This document shows, in pieces, positions 35,081 through 42,881 of a DNA stretch of 64,000 nucleotides (within the stretch, counting starts at the first letter, position 1; each line of letters begins with the position of its first letter). Under the pieces are notes generated by a model that saw only the letters and a list, made by a program, of their open reading frames with translations, was not told the origin of the DNA and made no database searches. A program made the translations under genes and the position numbers. Source of the stretch: Amycolatopsis umgeniensis (lineage in GTDB: Bacteria > Actinomycetota > Actinomycetes > Mycobacteriales > Pseudonocardiaceae); contig NZ_JACHMX010000001.1 of assembly GCF_014205155.1 (NCBI RefSeq), positions 5,270,001 through 5,334,000 of the forward strand. Reading direction: 5' to 3'.

Positions 35081-35668
35081 GTGATCGAGACCGCCGAAGA
35101 CTATCGAGAAGCCGTCCTTTCCCAGCAATGGTGGGAAAAACGCAGTTTCGTCGGCTGCGACTTCACCGAGGCCGACCTGCGCGGGCTGCGTACCCAGGGC
35201 TGCACCTTCGACCAGTGCGACTTCACCAAGGCCGACTTCGAGGGCTCGCGGCACGAGGCATCGGCGTTCCGGTCCTGCACGTTCGACCGCAGTGTGCTCG
35301 CCGGCACACGGTGGAGCTCCTGTTCGATGCTCGGATCGTCCTTTGTGGACTGCCGGTTCCAGAAGATCGCGTTCACCGAATGCGATCTGTCGCTGGTCTC
35401 GTTGAGCCGCAATCGACTGTCCAAAGTGGATCTCTCCGGCTTGCGGCTGCGCGAGGCCAACCTGACCGAGGCGGATCTCACCGGCGCCGATCTGCGCGGC
35501 GCCGACCTCACCGGAGCCCGGCTGGCCGGGGCGAAGCTCGTGGGTGCCGACCTGCGCGGCGCGCGGATCGACGCCAACGGCCTGGTGCAGGCGAACCTTT
35601 CGGGCGTCCACGTGGACACCGAGACCGCGGTGGCCTACGCCGCCGCGCACGGCCTCGTCATCCACTGA
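35081..35668 (+). CDS. pentapeptide-repeat protein, 195 aa
   Basis: At least 20 tandem A(D/N)LXX-type repeats run from about residue 30 to 180 (CDFTEADLRGLRTQGCTF, then LTEADLTGADLRGADLTGAR), predicting a right-handed quadrilateral beta-helix as in MfpA and Qnr, which mimic DNA and bind gyrase. The N-terminal 25 residues (ETAEDYREAVLSQQWWEKRSF) are a separate cap. GTG 35081 lies 4 bp after the reverse transcriptase stop and shares its terminator, so the two are one transcription unit. Whether it is a retron effector is unknown; such proteins also occur alone. Confidence 0.85.
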   Translation: MIETAEDYREAVLSQQWWEKRSFVGCDFTEADLRGLRTQGCTFDQCDFTKADFEGSRHEASAFRSCTFDRSVLAGTRWSSCSMLGSSFVDCRFQKIAFTECDLSLVSLSRNRLSKVDLSGLRLREANLTEADLTGADLRGADLTGARLAGAKLVGADLRGARIDANGLVQANLSGVHVDTETAVAYAAAHGLVIH

Positions 35669-35674
35669 AGCCCG

Positions 35675-35729
35675 CGTCATGAAAGGGCCCTTCCCGGCGA
35701 GTTCCGCCGGGAAGGGCCCTTTCATGACG
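35675..35729. terminator. bidirectional terminator after the retron operon
   Basis: A perfect 25-bp inverted repeat (inner arms end GGCG and CGCC) with a 5-nt AGTTC loop, containing AAAGGGCCCTT. It lies between the convergent pentapeptide and TNT genes and would stop both. Confidence 0.9.
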
Positions 35730-35737
35730 TTCGAGAG

Positions 35738-38437
35738 CTAGTCGATCGGCGGTTCGCCCGGGTCCAGCTCGATGAGGTCGCCCTCGGCGAGCAGTTCCTC
35801 GATGGACGCCGGCAGCAGATACGCCGAGCCGCCACCCGGCTGGTTGAACCACGGGATCGCGACACCGGCGAGCGCCTCGAGCGGACGCTGCACGCGGTAC
35901 ACGTGATACGGCCGGTTCACCCACTCCGGCACGAGCGAGCGCTCCTCGAACGGCGTCCCGGCCGCGTAGGTCAGGTTGCCGTTCGGGCCGCCGAAACGGT
36001 CCAGTTCGCTGCCCGCGGGCAGCTCACGCAGTTCCTTGCCGCGGAACAGCGTCAGCGGCGGCTCGCCGTTGAGCGGCGAGATCGGCCAGTTCTGCTTGGC
36101 GTCGGGCGGTCCCGCGTTCGGCGAGACCGGCGGACGGGCCGGTTCCTCGCGCCGCATCGGCGGAGACGGCGTCACCGGAGGCTCGCGCCGGGGCGGAGCG
36201 GGCGGCGGGCTCGCCAGCGCCGGGTTCGGCGGCCGCACCGGGGGCGCGGGCGGGACCGGAGCGGGAGCGGGCTCGTCGTCCAAATCGTCCCCGAGCAGCT
36301 CCTCGGCCGTCGTGAACGCCGTCTGCTCCTGTGCCGGGATCGACTCCCTCGGCGGCACCGGATGCGAACCCGTCGCGATCTCGGGGGAGAGCGTCGCCAG
36401 CACGGGCCGTGCCGGAGCGGGAGGCGGCTCCTCGACAGGCTGCTGTTCGACGACGGGCGGCTCGTCGAAGTGCTGCTCGTCGGCGGGCGGGGCGCCGTTC
36501 GGGTTCAGCAGGACCTTGCCGAGCATGAACGCGGCCGCGTCCTCGGCGTCGCCGAACACCGCCGGGTTGGTCAGCTTCCCGTCGTACCAGCCGACCCGCC
36601 AGCCGCCGCCGTCCACCTGCTCGACGCTCCAGCCGTGCTCGGCGGGAGAGCCGATGCGGTAGACGTCGTCGGGCACGTCGAGGTCGTCGAACTTCGACTG
36701 CAGTTCGTTCAGCACCGGCACGGGGTGCTCGACGCGGCGCGGTGCTTCCTCGCGCTGGGGTTCGGGCTCCGGACGGGACACGGGGGCGGTAGCAAAGGTC
36801 CCCCGCTCCTGCTGCGGGCCGTCGACCTGCGTGACCTCGGAGTCCGAGAGCGGAGGCGGCTCCGCGTCGTGCGTGAGGAGGGGCAGCTCAGGACCGGCGT
36901 CGGCCTGCTCGACCGGCGTGTAACCGGTGGTCGCCTCTTCCTCGGGAGGCGCGTACGGCTGGGTCTCGTCCTGCTCTTCCTCGTGCGGCGGCTCGTGGGC
37001 GTCGATCTGCGGGGGCCGCGCGTACGTGGTGGCCTCCGGGTCGGCGATCCGCGGCGCCGGCTCGGGCTCGGCGCGGTCGTCCTGCCGGGCCTCATCGGTG
37101 TAGGCGTCCTGTTCGGACTCGTGGAACGGGGCCTCTTCGTGCGCGTAGCCGTCTTCGTAGCCGTCTTCGTACTGCTGCTCGGCGGCGGCTTCGTGGAAGT
37201 CCTGCGCCTGGTAGTCCTGGGTGTCGTAGTCCTCTTCGTACCGCTGGGCCTGCTCGGCCTGATCCGGGACGCTCGCCTCGGCGGCGGGAACGGCCGCCGC
37301 CGCGGCGGCGACCGGCGCCGCGGCCGCGGCCGCCACCACGGCGGGATCCGGGCCTTGCTGCTGCTGGTGCGGCGGCGGGACGGGCGGCTGAGCCGCTTGG
37401 TTCGGGCCGGGGCCCACCGGACCGTTGGGACCCGGCTGGCCGGGGGCGCCGCCCTGGTTGACCGCGGCCTGCTGCGGCGGCACGGGCCCGTTGGGCACCG
37501 GACCGTTCTGCAGCGGACCGTTCGGCACCGGACCGTTCTGCGGCGGGCCCTGCGGTGGCGGACCCGCGGGCCCACCCGGCCCCCCGTTGGGGCGCTGCTG
37601 CGGGGGCTGATTCCCCCGGGTGAGGTACCCCGCCGCGGCCTGGAGCGTCGGGTCGTCGACCTCGGGCAGCGTGAAGCCGTTCTGCCGGACGTGGTCGATC
37701 AGGTCGAGTTCCGGTGAGACGCCGTATTCGCGCAGGTAGAAGTTGACGGCGGCGGGCCAGATCCACTGTCCGTCGCTGTGGAAGGCGACCGGGACGGTGG
37801 CCTCGGGGGTCTGCGCGAGCCTGTCGATGTCGTAGCCGCGCTCGGTGACCACCAGCGGCGCGTGATCGAGGTACTCGAGCAGCCTGTCCTGCTCCTCGAT
37901 CTCCAGGTCGGGCCGGTTGATCACCGGACGTCCGGCCGGGCCGATGGTGTCGAAGATGCGGGCGATGCGGAAATGCGGTCCCGGCTGCTCGGGGCTGAGG
38001 CCGGACATGCGCCGGATCAGCCATTCGGGCACGTTCTCCTCGGAGCGGGGGAACATGCGCAGCTCGTCGGAGAGTGCCTGCGGAGGCGGCGCGAGACGCC
38101 ACTGTGGCTCGTCGCGGTTGTACTCGAGGTTGTAACTGGACGGGTGATCGAGCTGGTACCGGGCGTTGAACCAGGTGCCGCGGCCGTCGCGGTACATCCC
38201 GGCACGGAGTCTGCCGAACAGCGTCGCGATGTCGTGGGTCGCGACCCACTCGTGCGCTGTGCCGTCCTCGGTGATGATCTCGCCGGTCATCTCGTGGTAC
38301 CTGCCGACGGCTCGGTACTCGGCGGTCACCTTCCGCCAATCACGCGGCGCGGCCCGCAGCAGGGCGAGGCCGATCTGCTTGACCAGGGTGTCCTGCTCGG
38401 TCGCGTTCAGCTGAGTCGTCGGTTGTGCCACGGTCAC
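35738..38437 (-). CDS. large protein with C-terminal TNT (NAD glycohydrolase toxin) domain, 899 aa
   Basis: The last 110 residues match the TNT domain of mycobacterial CpnT: ELPAGSELDRFGGPNGNLTYAAGTPFEERSL, YHVYRVQRPLEALAG, and PWFNQPGGGSAYLLPASIEELLAEGDL. The DRFG Arg and YHVY His are kept, but GGGxQY reads GGGSAY, losing the conserved Gln. Residues 1-285 hold folded alpha/beta modules (immunity-protein-like layout); 285-575 and 650-780 are Pro/Gln/Glu-rich and disordered, with one small domain between. There is no signal peptide or WXG motif. GTG 38435-38437 is preferred; GTG 38429-38431 is close. Confidence 0.85.
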   Translation of the reverse strand: MTVAQPTTQLNATEQDTLVKQIGLALLRAAPRDWRKVTAEYRAVGRYHEMTGEIITEDGTAHEWVATHDIATLFGRLRAGMYRDGRGTWFNARYQLDHPSSYNLEYNRDEPQWRLAPPPQALSDELRMFPRSEENVPEWLIRRMSGLSPEQPGPHFRIARIFDTIGPAGRPVINRPDLEIEEQDRLLEYLDHAPLVVTERGYDIDRLAQTPEATVPVAFHSDGQWIWPAAVNFYLREYGVSPELDLIDHVRQNGFTLPEVDDPTLQAAAGYLTRGNQPPQQRPNGGPGGPAGPPPQGPPQNGPVPNGPLQNGPVPNGPVPPQQAAVNQGGAPGQPGPNGPVGPGPNQAAQPPVPPPHQQQQGPDPAVVAAAAAAPVAAAAAAVPAAEASVPDQAEQAQRYEEDYDTQDYQAQDFHEAAAEQQYEDGYEDGYAHEEAPFHESEQDAYTDEARQDDRAEPEPAPRIADPEATTYARPPQIDAHEPPHEEEQDETQPYAPPEEEATTGYTPVEQADAGPELPLLTHDAEPPPLSDSEVTQVDGPQQERGTFATAPVSRPEPEPQREEAPRRVEHPVPVLNELQSKFDDLDVPDDVYRIGSPAEHGWSVEQVDGGGWRVGWYDGKLTNPAVFGDAEDAAAFMLGKVLLNPNGAPPADEQHFDEPPVVEQQPVEEPPPAPARPVLATLSPEIATGSHPVPPRESIPAQEQTAFTTAEELLGDDLDDEPAPAPVPPAPPVRPPNPALASPPPAPPRREPPVTPSPPMRREEPARPPVSPNAGPPDAKQNWPISPLNGEPPLTLFRGKELRELPAGSELDRFGGPNGNLTYAAGTPFEERSLVPEWVNRPYHVYRVQRPLEALAGVAIPWFNQPGGGSAYLLPASIEELLAEGDLIELDPGEPPID

Positions 38438-38537
38438 ATTTTGACCGTATCCGCGCTCGTGTGCACCCCGCATGTGGGTTTTGCCGCTCTTGACAATGTG
38501 GAAGACGCCCTGACCTGCTGCCGGATGACTCACCCGG

Positions 38538-38543
38538 GATACT
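38538..38543 (+). promoter_or_regulatory. -10-like GATACT before a leaderless uORF
   Basis: GATACT lies 6 nt before GTG 38550, fitting a leaderless start of the short ORF that precedes the DUF3017 gene. Confidence 0.4.
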
Positions 38544-38549
38544 GACGGC

Positions 38550-38591
38550 GTGAACCGATTTGCCCGCGAGGCCGTGAAGGACGAGGACTGA
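38550..38591 (+). CDS. 13-codon upstream ORF coupled to the DUF3017 gene
   Basis: GTG AAC CGA... encodes MNRFAREAVKDED and stops at TGA 38589-38591, which overlaps the ATG of the DUF3017 gene (TGATG). With a -10-like hexamer 6 nt upstream it is probably translated leaderless and then re-initiates at the main gene. The peptide itself may be irrelevant. The same design occurs at 42300. Confidence 0.4.
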   Translation: MNRFAREAVKDED

Positions 38592-38890
38592 TGACGTTGG
38601 CCGGACAGCGGCGTGACCGTGGGGCACTGCTCCATCACCTGCCGTTCCTGCTGGTGATGGTGGTGGTGGCCGTCGCCGCCCTGCGGATCGGCCAGTACCA
38701 CTGGCGTCAGGGGACCGTGCTGATCGGCGGGGCGCTGTTGCTCGCGGGACTGCTGAGGGCGGTCCTGCCCGACGCGAAGGCCGGGCTGCTGGCGATCCGG
38801 GGCAAGCCTGTCGACGTCCTGACTTATGGCGCGCTTTCTGTCTTGATCCTCTTCATCGCCTTCACGATCACCGGCGGCCCTCTGTCCTGA
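38591..38890 (+). CDS. DUF3017 membrane protein, 99 aa
   Basis: Three hydrophobic helices: LPFLLVMVVVAVAALRIG, GTVLIGGALLLAGLLRAVLP, and VLTYGALSVLILFIAFTI, with RQGTVL and LAIRGKPVDVL between. This is the DUF3017 pattern, often next to folD in actinobacteria, though folD is not seen here. ATG 38591 overlaps the stop of a 13-codon uORF. Function unknown. Confidence 0.75.
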   Translation: MTLAGQRRDRGALLHHLPFLLVMVVVAVAALRIGQYHWRQGTVLIGGALLLAGLLRAVLPDAKAGLLAIRGKPVDVLTYGALSVLILFIAFTITGGPLS

Positions 38891-38909
38891 GAGGACCACC
38901 GGTGGACGG

Positions 38910-40082
38910 TCAGGAGGCCATGGCCGGGGTGAGCCGGGCCTCGCGGCGGTCGAGACCGCCGGAGACGACGGCCAGCGAGAGTCCCAGCACCGCCAGTGAC
39001 GCGCCGACCCAGTTGGGCGCGACCAGGCCGAGGCCGCCCGCGATCACCAGGCCGCCGAGGTAGGCGCCGATCGAGTTCGCGATGTTGAACGCGGACTGCA
39101 CGGCGGCGGAGACCAGCGACGGCGTCCCGCCCGCCTTCTCCATGATCCGGGCCTGCATCATCGGGCCGATCATGAAGCCGGCGAGGCCGACGAAGAAGAT
39201 CGTCACGGCGGCGCCGACCTTGCCGTTCGCGGTGAAGGTGAAGATCGCCAGCACGGTGGCCAGCCCGAACAGCGAGACGTAGAGGCTCGGCATCAGCGCC
39301 TTGTCGGCGAGCCTGCCGCCGAGGTAGTTGCCGATCGTCATGCCGACCCCGGCCAGCGAGAGCAGCAGGGTGACGTTCGACGGCGAGTAGCCGGTGACGT
39401 CGGTCAGCATCGGCGCGATGTAGGACAGGCAGGCGAACACGCCGCCGAGGCCGAAGGTGACGATCGCGAGCGCGAGCCACACCTGCGGACGACGGAAAGC
39501 GCCGAGTTCGCCGCGCAGCGACGGCTCGACCGGTTTGCCCTGGTGGGGGACCAGTTTCGCGATCGCGGCCATGGCGAGCAGGCCGATCACGGCGACGACG
39601 CCGAAGGTGGCGCGCCAGCCGACCTTCTGGCCGAGGAGTGTCCCGAGCGGGACGCCGACGACGTTGGCCAAGGTCAGGCCCATGAACATCATCGAGACGG
39701 CCTTCGCACGCTCGCCCGGCTTGGCCAGACTGGACGCGACGACCGCGCCGGCGCCGAAGAACGCGCCGTGCGGCAGGCCGGCGAGGAAGCGGAAGGCGAC
39801 GCCGAACTCCTGGTTCGGCGAGAGCGCGAAGAGGACGTTGCCGAGCGTGAACAGCCCCATCATCGCCAGCAGCATGGTCTTGCGCGGCAGCCGGACGGCG
39901 ACCGCGGTGAGCAGCGGGGCGCCGACCACGACGCCGAGGGCGTAACCGGAGATGAGGTAGCCGGCGGACGGGATCGACACGCCGAAATCGGCGGCGGCTT
40001 CGGGCAGCACGCCCATCATGACGAATTCGGTGGTCCCGATGCCGAAGGCACCGATGGCGAGCGCGAGCAGCGCGACGGGCAC
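38910..40082 (-). CDS. MFS transporter of the DHA1/AraJ type, 390 aa
   Basis: A 12-helix major facilitator protein. The signature TEFVMMGVLPEAAADFGVS at the first helix, RLPRKTMLLAMM (motif A region) and GLPHGAFFGAGAVVASSLAKPGERAKAVSMMF fit the AraJ/Cmr sugar- or drug-efflux group. GTG at 40080-40082 follows GGGAGAG. The ArsR-family gene lies 195 bp upstream in the same direction and may control it. Confidence 0.85.
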   Translation of the reverse strand: MPVALLALAIGAFGIGTTEFVMMGVLPEAAADFGVSIPSAGYLISGYALGVVVGAPLLTAVAVRLPRKTMLLAMMGLFTLGNVLFALSPNQEFGVAFRFLAGLPHGAFFGAGAVVASSLAKPGERAKAVSMMFMGLTLANVVGVPLGTLLGQKVGWRATFGVVAVIGLLAMAAIAKLVPHQGKPVEPSLRGELGAFRRPQVWLALAIVTFGLGGVFACLSYIAPMLTDVTGYSPSNVTLLLSLAGVGMTIGNYLGGRLADKALMPSLYVSLFGLATVLAIFTFTANGKVGAAVTIFFVGLAGFMIGPMMQARIMEKAGGTPSLVSAAVQSAFNIANSIGAYLGGLVIAGGLGLVAPNWVGASLAVLGLSLAVVSGGLDRREARLTPAMAS

Positions 40083-40277
40083 GGCTCTCCCTTCGAGGGT
40101 CGTACGTGAGTAAACGATTACTCGCCCAGCGTCGCGGATGGGCAGCTGAATCGATTTAGGTCTCGGGCACAAAAGAAGACAGCGCGTTCGGCGCGTGCGT
40201 CGACGAGCTGCCCTGCGTCCAGTTCAACGGATCGAGGGGGCCTTTGTCATCCCGGTTTCGGGTGAGGCTGCCCACCC

Positions 40278-40598
40278 TCAGCGGCGGGCGGCGAGCACTC
40301 CCTGGAGGAGGCCGGGGAAGAGCTCGTCGAGATCCTTGCGGCGCAAGGAGTTGTAGCGCGCGGTGCCCTGCTGGCGGCCCATGATGACGCCCGCTTCGCG
40401 CAGGGTGCGCAGGTGATGGGTGAGTGTGGACTTGGTCACGGCGACGTCGAAACCGCTGCACGAGATCTCGGTGCCGGCTTCGGCCAGCTGCCGGACCATG
40501 TCGAGCCGCACCGGGTCGGCGAGCGCGGAGAGGACCGCCTCGATCCGGATCTCGTCCTGTCCGGGGTAGACGTACTGCGGGGTCGTGGTCGCGGCCAT
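40278..40598 (-). CDS. ArsR-family transcriptional regulator, 106 aa
   Basis: A winged-helix repressor: LSALADPVRLDMVRQLAEAG (first helices), STLTHHLRTLREAGVIMGRQQGTARYNSLRRKDLDELFPG. The recognition helix is typical; the metal-binding CxC box of the ArsR helix 3 is absent (one Cys only, in EISCSGFDVAV), so it likely senses something other than arsenite. ATG 40596-40598. It is divergent from the second MFS gene and upstream of the first. Confidence 0.85.
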   Translation of the reverse strand: MAATTTPQYVYPGQDEIRIEAVLSALADPVRLDMVRQLAEAGTEISCSGFDVAVTKSTLTHHLRTLREAGVIMGRQQGTARYNSLRRKDLDELFPGLLQGVLAARR

Positions 40599-40620
40599 CC
40601 GCCCATAGTACGACGCCCCT

Positions 40621-40667
40621 CGAACTTTCCGCGAGTTCGTAGTACGGTCTCCATCGAACTACGACAA
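40621..40667 (-). promoter_or_regulatory. promoter and operator-like repeats of the arsR-type gene
   Basis: On the minus strand TTGTCG (40667-40662) and TACTAC (40644-40639) are 17 bp apart. An inverted repeat CGAACT-N7-AGTTCG (40621-40639) covers the start point, and TCGAAC recurs at 40654 and 40671, which suggests autorepression. Confidence 0.5.
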
Positions 40668-40692
40668 CCATCGAACAACGACCCCATGCGAC

Positions 40693-40818
40693 TTTAGCGG
40701 GCTAAACGCGATCCGGTGCCGGCCAGGTGCCCCAGGGCCCAGGTCGACTTTCGCGGGCTAATCGCGATCCGGGCGGCACCTGGGCGACAGGGGCCCGGAG
40801 CGACTTTCGCGGGCTAAA
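40693..40818. repeat. three direct copies of the palindromic element
   Basis: Cores TTTAGCGGGCTAAA (40693-40706), TTTCGCGGGCTAAT (40749-40762) and TTTCGCGGGCTAAA (40805-40818), spaced exactly 56 bp core to core, all in the same orientation and each followed by CGCGATC. The last two share an A-to-C change in the core. They fill the divergent region between the arsR-type and MFS genes. Confidence 0.9.
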
Positions 40819-40875
40819 CGCGATCTCGGCCGGAAGCGGGAAGAGGGCGTAAAAGGGGTCTGGAGCTGGGGAGTC

Positions 40876-42045
40876 ATGACTTTCGCACCACCTAGGACCG
40901 CGGTGCTGGCGCTCGGTACTTTCGCGGTCGGCACCAGCGGCTACGTCGTCGCCGGGCTGCTGCCCGCGCTGACCGGCGAGCTCGGGGTCTCCGAGACGGC
41001 CGCCGCTCAGCTGGTCACCGCCTTCGCCATCGCGTACGCGGTCGGCTCACCGCTGTTCGCCGCGGTCACGGGCCGCTGGGAACGGCGGACGCTTCTGGTC
41101 GCCGCCCTCGTCGTCACCGCCATCGGCAACGCCCTCGCCGCCCTCGCGCCCGGTTACGTGACCCTGCTCCTCGCGAGGGTCGTCACCGCGATCGGCGCGG
41201 CGGTCTTCACCCCGGCCGCGAGCGCCGTCGCCGCCGAACTCACCTCGCCGGAACGCCGGGGCCGCGCGGTCGCGCTCGTCTTCGGCGGATTGACCATCGC
41301 GACGATCCTGGGGGTCCCGCTCGGCAGTGTCCTTTCGCAGAGCGTCGGCTACCAGGCCGTCTTCGGCCTCGTCGCGGCCTTCTCGCTCCTCGGCGCCCTC
41401 GCGGTCCGGATGGTCTTGCCCGCCGTCCCGGCGCCGCCTCCGGTCCGGCTGGCCGAACGGTTCACCGTCGCCAAGGACCCGCGCGTCCTCGCCATGCTCG
41501 GCGCGACCGTGCTCGGCTGCCTCGCCGCGTTCTCCGTCTACACCTTCATCTCGCCGGTCCTGTCGGCCACGGCGGGCGTCCACGGCACGACGGTCAGCCT
41601 GCTGCTGTTCGTCTACGGCGCGGGCGGCGCGCTCGGCAACGTCCTCGGCGGCCGTGCGACCGACCGCTGGGGCGCCAGGGCGCCGCTGCTGGTCGTGTTC
41701 GCCGGGATCACCGTCGTCCTCGCGATGCTGCCGCTGGTGGCGACCAGCGTCGCGGGCGCGGCCGTCGTGCTGTTCCTCTGGGGACTGGCCACCTGGTCGA
41801 TCAACCCGCCGATCCAGCACCGGCTGATCGAGCTGTCCAGCCAGAACGCCGGGCTCGTCCTCTCGCTCAACGCGTCCGCGATCTATCTCGGCGTCGGCCT
41901 CTCCGGCCTGGTCGGGGGAGCGGTGCTCAGCGGCGGCGGGCCGCTCCTGCTGCCCGAGATCGCGGCGGTGCTGACCGCGATCGCCGCGGCCGTGGTCGTG
42001 GCGGGCTGGCGGAGCCGCGTGAGGCAGCCCGCGCCGGCCGAGTGA
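40876..42045 (+). CDS. MFS transporter (DHA1-like efflux), 389 aa
   Basis: Twelve hydrophobic helices with the DHA1 N-terminus LALGTFAVGTSGYVVAGLLPALTGELGVS and TGRWERRTLLVAALV (motif A). It is a diverged relative of the transporter at 38910, and the ArsR-type gene sits between them. ATG 40876. Three palindromic elements lie in its upstream region. The substrate cannot be told. Confidence 0.85.
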   Translation: MTFAPPRTAVLALGTFAVGTSGYVVAGLLPALTGELGVSETAAAQLVTAFAIAYAVGSPLFAAVTGRWERRTLLVAALVVTAIGNALAALAPGYVTLLLARVVTAIGAAVFTPAASAVAAELTSPERRGRAVALVFGGLTIATILGVPLGSVLSQSVGYQAVFGLVAAFSLLGALAVRMVLPAVPAPPPVRLAERFTVAKDPRVLAMLGATVLGCLAAFSVYTFISPVLSATAGVHGTTVSLLLFVYGAGGALGNVLGGRATDRWGARAPLLVVFAGITVVLAMLPLVATSVAGAAVVLFLWGLATWSINPPIQHRLIELSSQNAGLVLSLNASAIYLGVGLSGLVGGAVLSGGGPLLLPEIAAVLTAIAAAVVVAGWRSRVRQPAPAE

Positions 42046-42048
42046 CGC

Positions 42049-42237
42049 CTACTCGGCGCGAGACTGGACCACGCAGTCAGGGCCGGGGAAGACCAGCCCT
42101 TCGTGCCCGTCGGCGAACCGGACGAGATACGGCGGGCCACCGTGTTCGCCGCGTACTTCGAGGATTTCGCCGCGCTGCTCGGCCGATCCGACCGTGCGTC
42201 CGTGCACGTGGATTTCGTCTCCGACGGTCGCCTGCAT
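42049..42237 (-). CDS. DUF1918 protein, 62 aa
   Basis: A small beta-barrel-like protein typical of actinobacteria: MQATVGDEIHVHGRTVG, REGEILEV-like middle, and GGPPYLVRFADGHEGLVFPGPD. Length and motifs match DUF1918. ATG 42235-42237, with GGAGGTGG upstream. It is convergent with the MFS gene (3 bp gap). Function unknown. Confidence 0.85.
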   Translation of the reverse strand: MQATVGDEIHVHGRTVGSAEQRGEILEVRGEHGGPPYLVRFADGHEGLVFPGPDCVVQSRAE

Positions 42238-42287
42238 GAGAACCACCTCCGAAGCTTCAAGGTTAGGAGCGGCGGAGGTGATCCCGC

Positions 42288-42293
42288 TACAGT
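42288..42293 (+). promoter_or_regulatory. -10 element (TACAGT) for a leaderless uORF
   Basis: TACAGT ends 6 nt before ATG 42300. Confidence 0.5.
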
Positions 42294-42299
42294 GTGGGC

Positions 42300-42344
42300 A
42301 TGATCCTCGAAATCCTCGGAGGCGCGACGCCTCACCGCCGGTGA
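42300..42344 (+). CDS. 14-codon leaderless uORF coupled to the SpoU methylase gene
   Basis: ATG 42300 encodes MILEILGGATPHRR and stops at TGA 42342-42344, overlapping the GTG 42341 of the methylase. TACAGT lies 6 nt upstream of the ATG, and no Shine-Dalgarno precedes GTG 42341 at normal distance, so re-initiation from the uORF probably drives the main gene. Confidence 0.45.
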   Translation: MILEILGGATPHRR

Positions 42345-42859
42345 GCCCGTCGATCCGGGTCCGCACCCCCTCGGAACTGCGTGCGGCCCGAAGAAGAAAA
42401 GCCCATTCCTGCTGGGGACATCTCGTCGCGGCACCGCTGTGGCCGCTGCACGGCGCGAATCTCGGCACTCTTTTGCGAACCTGTGACGCGGTGGGTGCCT
42501 GCCTTGCCGTGCCGAGGTTTCCGTGGGTGCCGGAGGCGCTGCGCCGCGGGAACACGTTGCGCCGTCCGGCTTGTGTGCACTGGGTCCACGACCCGCTGGG
42601 CTGGCTGACGCGGGAGCGGGCGGCGGGTACGGCGGTCGTCGGCGTCGAACTCGCCGACGAAGCCGTGCGCCTCGCCGATCTCCCGCCCGCACGGGGCCGG
42701 GCGATCGTCGTGCTGGGCCACGAGCAGCAGGGCATTCCGCCGGAAGCGCTCGATCTGCTCGACACCGTCGTCGAAATCCCGATGGTGGGCATGGGCGCGA
42801 GCCTCAATGTCGCCGTCGCGGGCAGTCTCGTGTTGTACAAAATGGCGGGCTTGCTGTGA
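42341..42859 (+). CDS. SpoU/TrmH-family RNA 2'-O-methyltransferase-like protein, 172 aa
   Basis: A knotted (SPOUT) methyltransferase. The three SpoU motifs are visible: HGANLGTLLRTCDAVGACL, RAIVVLGHEQQGIPPEALDLLD, and VEIPMVGMGASLNVAVAGSLVLYKM. It lacks the N-terminal RNA-binding extension of larger TrmH/RlmB enzymes. GTG 42341 overlaps the uORF stop. The target nucleotide is unknown. Confidence 0.85.
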   Translation: MSPSIRVRTPSELRAARRRKAHSCWGHLVAAPLWPLHGANLGTLLRTCDAVGACLAVPRFPWVPEALRRGNTLRRPACVHWVHDPLGWLTRERAAGTAVVGVELADEAVRLADLPPARGRAIVVLGHEQQGIPPEALDLLDTVVEIPMVGMGASLNVAVAGSLVLYKMAGLL

Positions 42860-42869
42860 CCGTCGCCGA

Positions 42870-42875
42870 TAGGCT
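42870..42875 (+). promoter_or_regulatory. -10 element (TAGGCT), probable leaderless start
   Basis: TAGGCT ends 6 nt before ATG 42882, with no ribosome site. Confidence 0.5.
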
Positions 42876-42881
42876 GCCTGG

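Noticed and set aside
35738..38437. TNT-domain protein as an effector of the neighbouring retron
   Set aside because: It is on the other strand, behind a 25-bp bidirectional terminator, and has its own promoter more than 2 kb away.
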